A DNA stretch of 64,000 bases from JBBRYW01 sp038253945 (GTDB lineage Bacteria > Actinomycetota > Thermoleophilia > Gaiellales > Gaiellaceae): contig JBBSGR010000008.1 in assembly GCA_038253945.1 (NCBI GenBank), positions 54,336 to 118,335 of the forward strand, read 5' to 3'. The translations under genes and the position numbers were made by a program. How positions within the stretch are numbered: position 1 is the stretch's first letter; every line of letters starts with the position of its first letter. Shown one piece after another: positions 61,436 to 64,000 of this stretch. A model generated the notes under the pieces. The model made no database searches and was not told where the DNA came from. It saw nothing but the letters and a program-made list of their open reading frames with translations.

Positions 61436-62251
61436 GTGCAGAAGACGGCTGAGGCGAAGCGGGGCGCCGACGAGGTGGTGCGTAGCCGCCCGTTCGAGTG
61501 GTTCGCCCGGTCCGGGTTCGTCGCGCGCGCCCTCATCTACGGGATCATCGGCGTGCTCGCCGTCAAGCTCGCTTTGGGTGACGGCGGTAAGACGACCAAT
61601 CAGCAGGGCGCGCTGAAGACGATCGCGCACCAACCCTTCGGGCAGCTTCTGCTGATCCTCGTCGCGATCGGCCTGGCTGGGTACGCGCTCTGGCGTGTGA
61701 CCCGGGCGGCGCTCGGGCATGGGCCGGAGGCGAGCGACAGCGGCTTTGACCGCGCCGCGGCGGCCGCGAGCGGCATCGTCTACGCGGGCCTCTGCCTGGT
61801 CGCCGTGGAGATCATCGCCGGCTCGGGCAGCAGCTCCGGCGGTGCGAAGAAGGCGACCGGCGGGGTGCTCGGCTGGCCCGGTGGCCAGTGGCTCGTCGGG
61901 GCCGCCGGAGCCGTCCTGATCGGCGTCGGCCTCTACCAGGGCTACCAGGGGATCACGAGGAAGTTCCTCGAGGACTCGAAGGTCGAGGAGATGAGCCGCC
62001 AGGTGATGCGCTGGATCACAGTCGTCGGTGTGGTCGGTCACCTCGCCCGGATGGTCGTGTTCGGACTGGTAGGGGTTTTCCTGATCAAGGCCGCGGCGGA
62101 CTACAACCCGAGCAAGGCGGTCGGGTTGGACGGGGCGCTCGCCAAGCTCGCGCACCACAGCTACGGGTCGTTCCTGCTCGGGGTCGTCGCGACTGGTCTG
62201 ATCGCGTTCGCGGTCTACTCGCTCAGCGACTCGCGCTTCCGCCGGATTTGA
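61436..62251 (+). CDS. DUF1206 membrane protein
   Basis: A 271-residue membrane protein with three internal repeats of two segments, each around GFVARALIYGIIGVLAVKLA, SGIVYAGLCLVAVEI and VGHLARMVVFGLVGVFLIKA. This three-repeat layout is the DUF1206 pattern. GAAGGAGGG lies 8 nt before GTG 61436. Its TGA stop overlaps the TTG start of the phospholipase D gene, so the pair is translationally coupled. Function unknown. Confidence 0.9.
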   Translation: MQKTAEAKRGADEVVRSRPFEWFARSGFVARALIYGIIGVLAVKLALGDGGKTTNQQGALKTIAHQPFGQLLLILVAIGLAGYALWRVTRAALGHGPEASDSGFDRAAAAASGIVYAGLCLVAVEIIAGSGSSSGGAKKATGGVLGWPGGQWLVGAAGAVLIGVGLYQGYQGITRKFLEDSKVEEMSRQVMRWITVVGVVGHLARMVVFGLVGVFLIKAAADYNPSKAVGLDGALAKLAHHSYGSFLLGVVATGLIAFAVYSLSDSRFRRI

Positions 62252-63720
62252 ACTTGCCGAGCGACATCTCTCACCCGCTCGCGAAGCTTTTCTTTCCCCT
62301 CGAGTGCTGGTTCGGTGAACAGGTCACCCAGCAGATCTGCAAGCACCATCAGCGGCGCCTAGCGAGGATCGGCTGGCGGCACGCGCTCGAGCCACCTGTT
62401 GGGGGATGGATCGCGGGTGAGCCGCCCATGCGTGCTGGCAACGCGATCGAGATCCTGATTGACGGCGCCCAGGCCCTGCCGGCCATCGCGGAGGAGCTTC
62501 GCCGGGCGCGATCGCACGCCCATCTCACCGGTTGGTACTTCTCACCGGACTTCGCGCTCGAACGCGAGGGCGAACCGGTGATCCTTCGCAACCTGCTCGC
62601 CGAGCTGGCCGAGCGTATCGAGGTGCGCGTGCTGGTTTGGGCGGGCGCGCCGCTGCCGCTCTTCCGGCCCTCCCGCGGCGAGGTGCGGAAGATGCGCGAG
62701 CGCCTGGTCGAGCACACGAAGATCCAGTGCGCGCTCGACGCGAAGGAACGGCCGATGCATTGCCACCACGAGAAGACGATCATCATCGACGACCGCGTCG
62801 CGTTCGTGGGCGGGATCGACCTCACCTCGGAATCGGGTGATCGCTACGATTTGAACCAGCACCCGCCGCGAGCAGCGGTCGGCTGGCACGATGCCTGCGC
62901 CCGAATCGAGGGGCCCGCTGTCGGCGACGTCGCCGAACACTTCCGGATGCGCTGGCACGAGGTGACCGACGAGCCACTAGCGCCGGTTCGTCCGCAGGAA
63001 CGCGCCGGCGACCGCGAGATCCAGATCGTGCGCACCGTGCCCGAACGGATCTACTCCGCGACGCCGAAGGGCGACTTCGGGATTCTCGAGTCCTACCTGC
63101 GCGCCCTGCAGTCGGCCGAACGGTTCATCTACATCGAGAACCAGTTCCTCTGGTCGCCAGAAATCGAAGCCGTACTGCATCAAAAGATCTCGAACCCACC
63201 AAGGCCCGACTTCCGGCTCTTGCTGCTGCTGCCGTCGAAACCGAACTCCGGCGCCGACGACACCCGCGGTGTTCTCGGCGACCTGATCGATGCCGACGAC
63301 GGCGCGGGCCGGCTACTCGCCTGCACCCTCTACGCGCGCTCAGGCAACCTCGCCGACCCGGTCTACATCCACGCGAAGATCGCGATCGTCGACGACGAAT
63401 GGCTCACACTCGGCTCCGCCAACCTCAACGAGCACTCGCTGTTCAACGACACCGAGATGAACATCGTCAGCCACGACCACGATCTCGCAGCGCGGACCCG
63501 GCAGCGCCTGTGGGCGGAACACCTCGAGCTCCCGATCAAGCAGATCCCCGCCGATCCGATCCAAGCGATCGACGACCAGTGGAAGCCGATCAGTAAAGAA
63601 CAACTCCGCCGCCGCGACAACGGCCTGCCACTCACCCACCGCCTCGTCCGACTCCCGAACGTGTCGAGGCGCTCGGGCCGCGCGCTCGGCCCGCTCTCGG
63701 GCTTGCTGGTCGACGGATAG
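62248..63720 (+). CDS. Phospholipase D-type phosphodiesterase (two HKD motifs)
   Basis: About 490 residues from TTG 62248 (TTG 62254 also possible); no ATG is near. HKD motif 1 is CHHEKTIIIDDRVAFVGG and motif 2 is IHAKIAIVDDEWLTLGSANL, both complete. The spacing and the HAHLTGWYFSPDF and IYIENQFLWSPEIE blocks match PLD/cardiolipin synthase-like enzymes. No membrane helix is evident, so it is probably cytosolic or peripheral. TTGA overlap with the DUF1206 gene suggests the two act together at the membrane. Confidence 0.9.
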   Translation: MNLPSDISHPLAKLFFPLECWFGEQVTQQICKHHQRRLARIGWRHALEPPVGGWIAGEPPMRAGNAIEILIDGAQALPAIAEELRRARSHAHLTGWYFSPDFALEREGEPVILRNLLAELAERIEVRVLVWAGAPLPLFRPSRGEVRKMRERLVEHTKIQCALDAKERPMHCHHEKTIIIDDRVAFVGGIDLTSESGDRYDLNQHPPRAAVGWHDACARIEGPAVGDVAEHFRMRWHEVTDEPLAPVRPQERAGDREIQIVRTVPERIYSATPKGDFGILESYLRALQSAERFIYIENQFLWSPEIEAVLHQKISNPPRPDFRLLLLLPSKPNSGADDTRGVLGDLIDADDGAGRLLACTLYARSGNLADPVYIHAKIAIVDDEWLTLGSANLNEHSLFNDTEMNIVSHDHDLAARTRQRLWAEHLELPIKQIPADPIQAIDDQWKPISKEQLRRRDNGLPLTHRLVRLPNVSRRSGRALGPLSGLLVDG

Positions 63721-63822
63721 CGTGCAAGGCACTGGTCGGAGCCGGCGCGGGCGGCTACACGTCGTTCGGAGGCTGCATGAGCCGGATCAGGCACGCTTGC
63801 CGGAGCGTAAAGCCCTGCCCGG

Positions 63823-63852
63823 GCGGGTGCGGTCGGGTTCGACCGCACCCGC
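63823..63852. terminator. Hairpin terminator between convergent genes
   Basis: GCGGGTGCGGTCG and CGACCGCACCCGC form a perfect 13-bp stem around GGTT, with CTTTAG after it on the plus strand. It lies 102 bp past the phospholipase gene and 8 bp past the stop of the minus-strand gene, so it may serve both. Confidence 0.75.
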
Positions 63853-63860
63853 CTTTAGTT

Positions 63861-64000
63861 TCAGTAGATCGTGCAGTAGGAGGCCGATGCGCTGTTCGGG
63901 GCGTTGTAGACGCTGGCCCACACGCCGGTCTCGAGCCCGGTCGAGGCCCAGTTGTAGTAGTCCACGACCTTGTAGTAGCCGGGAGCAACGTTGAACTGCC
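63861..64000 (-). CDS. C-terminal part of a Tyr/Asn-rich, probably secreted protein (5' end outside window)
   Basis: The last 45 codons are visible, rich in Tyr, Asn, Ser and Gly: FNVAPGYYKVVDYYNWAST, then ETGVWASVYNAPNSASA and SYCTIY at the end. Composition suggests an exported beta-rich domain; the N-terminus and any signal peptide are beyond the window. No family assignment is possible. Confidence 0.65.
   Translation of the reverse strand, partial: QFNVAPGYYKVVDYYNWASTGLETGVWASVYNAPNSASASYCTIY

Overview
The window is a high-GC chromosomal segment from an actinobacterium, most likely a soil lineage such as Thermoleophilia/Gaiellales. This is inferred from GC-rich codon use, many GTG and TTG starts, many start codons lying only 6-14 nt behind a TAnnnT-like -10 hexamer (leaderless-type promoters), an actinobacterial LexA box, and adenylate-cyclase/STAND/TPR proteins. 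No rRNA operon, CRISPR array or intact prophage is visible; three tRNA genes are present. Functions below are read from motifs by eye, without database searches.

Left third (1-17400), carbohydrate catabolism: a NoeA-like methyltransferase cut by the window edge, an UlaG-like lactonase, a short methionine-synthase-like protein, DeoC, an SDR dehydrogenase, a SorC-type regulator, a KDPG-type aldolase, a Gfo/Idh/MocA oxidoreductase and a sugar isomerase/epimerase. After a REP-like repeat block with its RAYT transposase come two SIS-domain proteins, a GntR/HutC regulator, a second Gfo/Idh/MocA enzyme and a ribose-type ABC importer. A perfect inverted repeat in the divergent promoter is the probable operator of the GntR regulator. 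Together these genes could import and process an unidentified sugar or amino sugar.

Middle (17500-31200): a MoxR ATPase and a CoxE-like VWA protein lie divergent to an XdhC/CoxI-CoxG-CoxS-CoxL-CoxM operon. CoxL carries the form II active-site loop AYRGAGR, so this is a molybdenum hydroxylase of unknown substrate and not a proven CO dehydrogenase. A NitT/TauT-type ABC importer follows on the same strand and may bring in the substrate. Next come a secreted hydrolase and its partner, and an ECF sigma factor with an anti-sigma-like partner.

31200-33260 is a decayed insertion zone: a deoC fragment, an IS110-type transposase ruined by frameshifts, and an IS1380-type remnant fused into it. To its right lie a secreted six-hairpin-like protein, a BMP-family (nucleoside-type) ABC importer, a threonine/serine dehydratase, an APC permease with an acetamidase/formamidase, a second ECF sigma factor, a hemolysin-III protein and a DEAD-box helicase.

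46600-57200 combines signalling and DNA repair: two paralogous cyclase-STAND-TPR proteins with matching promoters surround a DEDDh exonuclease/GIY-YIG nuclease fusion that has a LexA box, and a DUF1990 pair; RecQ follows. The right end holds tRNA-Lys, tRNA-Glu and tRNA-Val, a low-GC ORF remnant, a LysE exporter, a PAP2 phosphatase, a DUF1206 membrane protein coupled to a phospholipase D-type enzyme, and the 3' end of a secreted protein.
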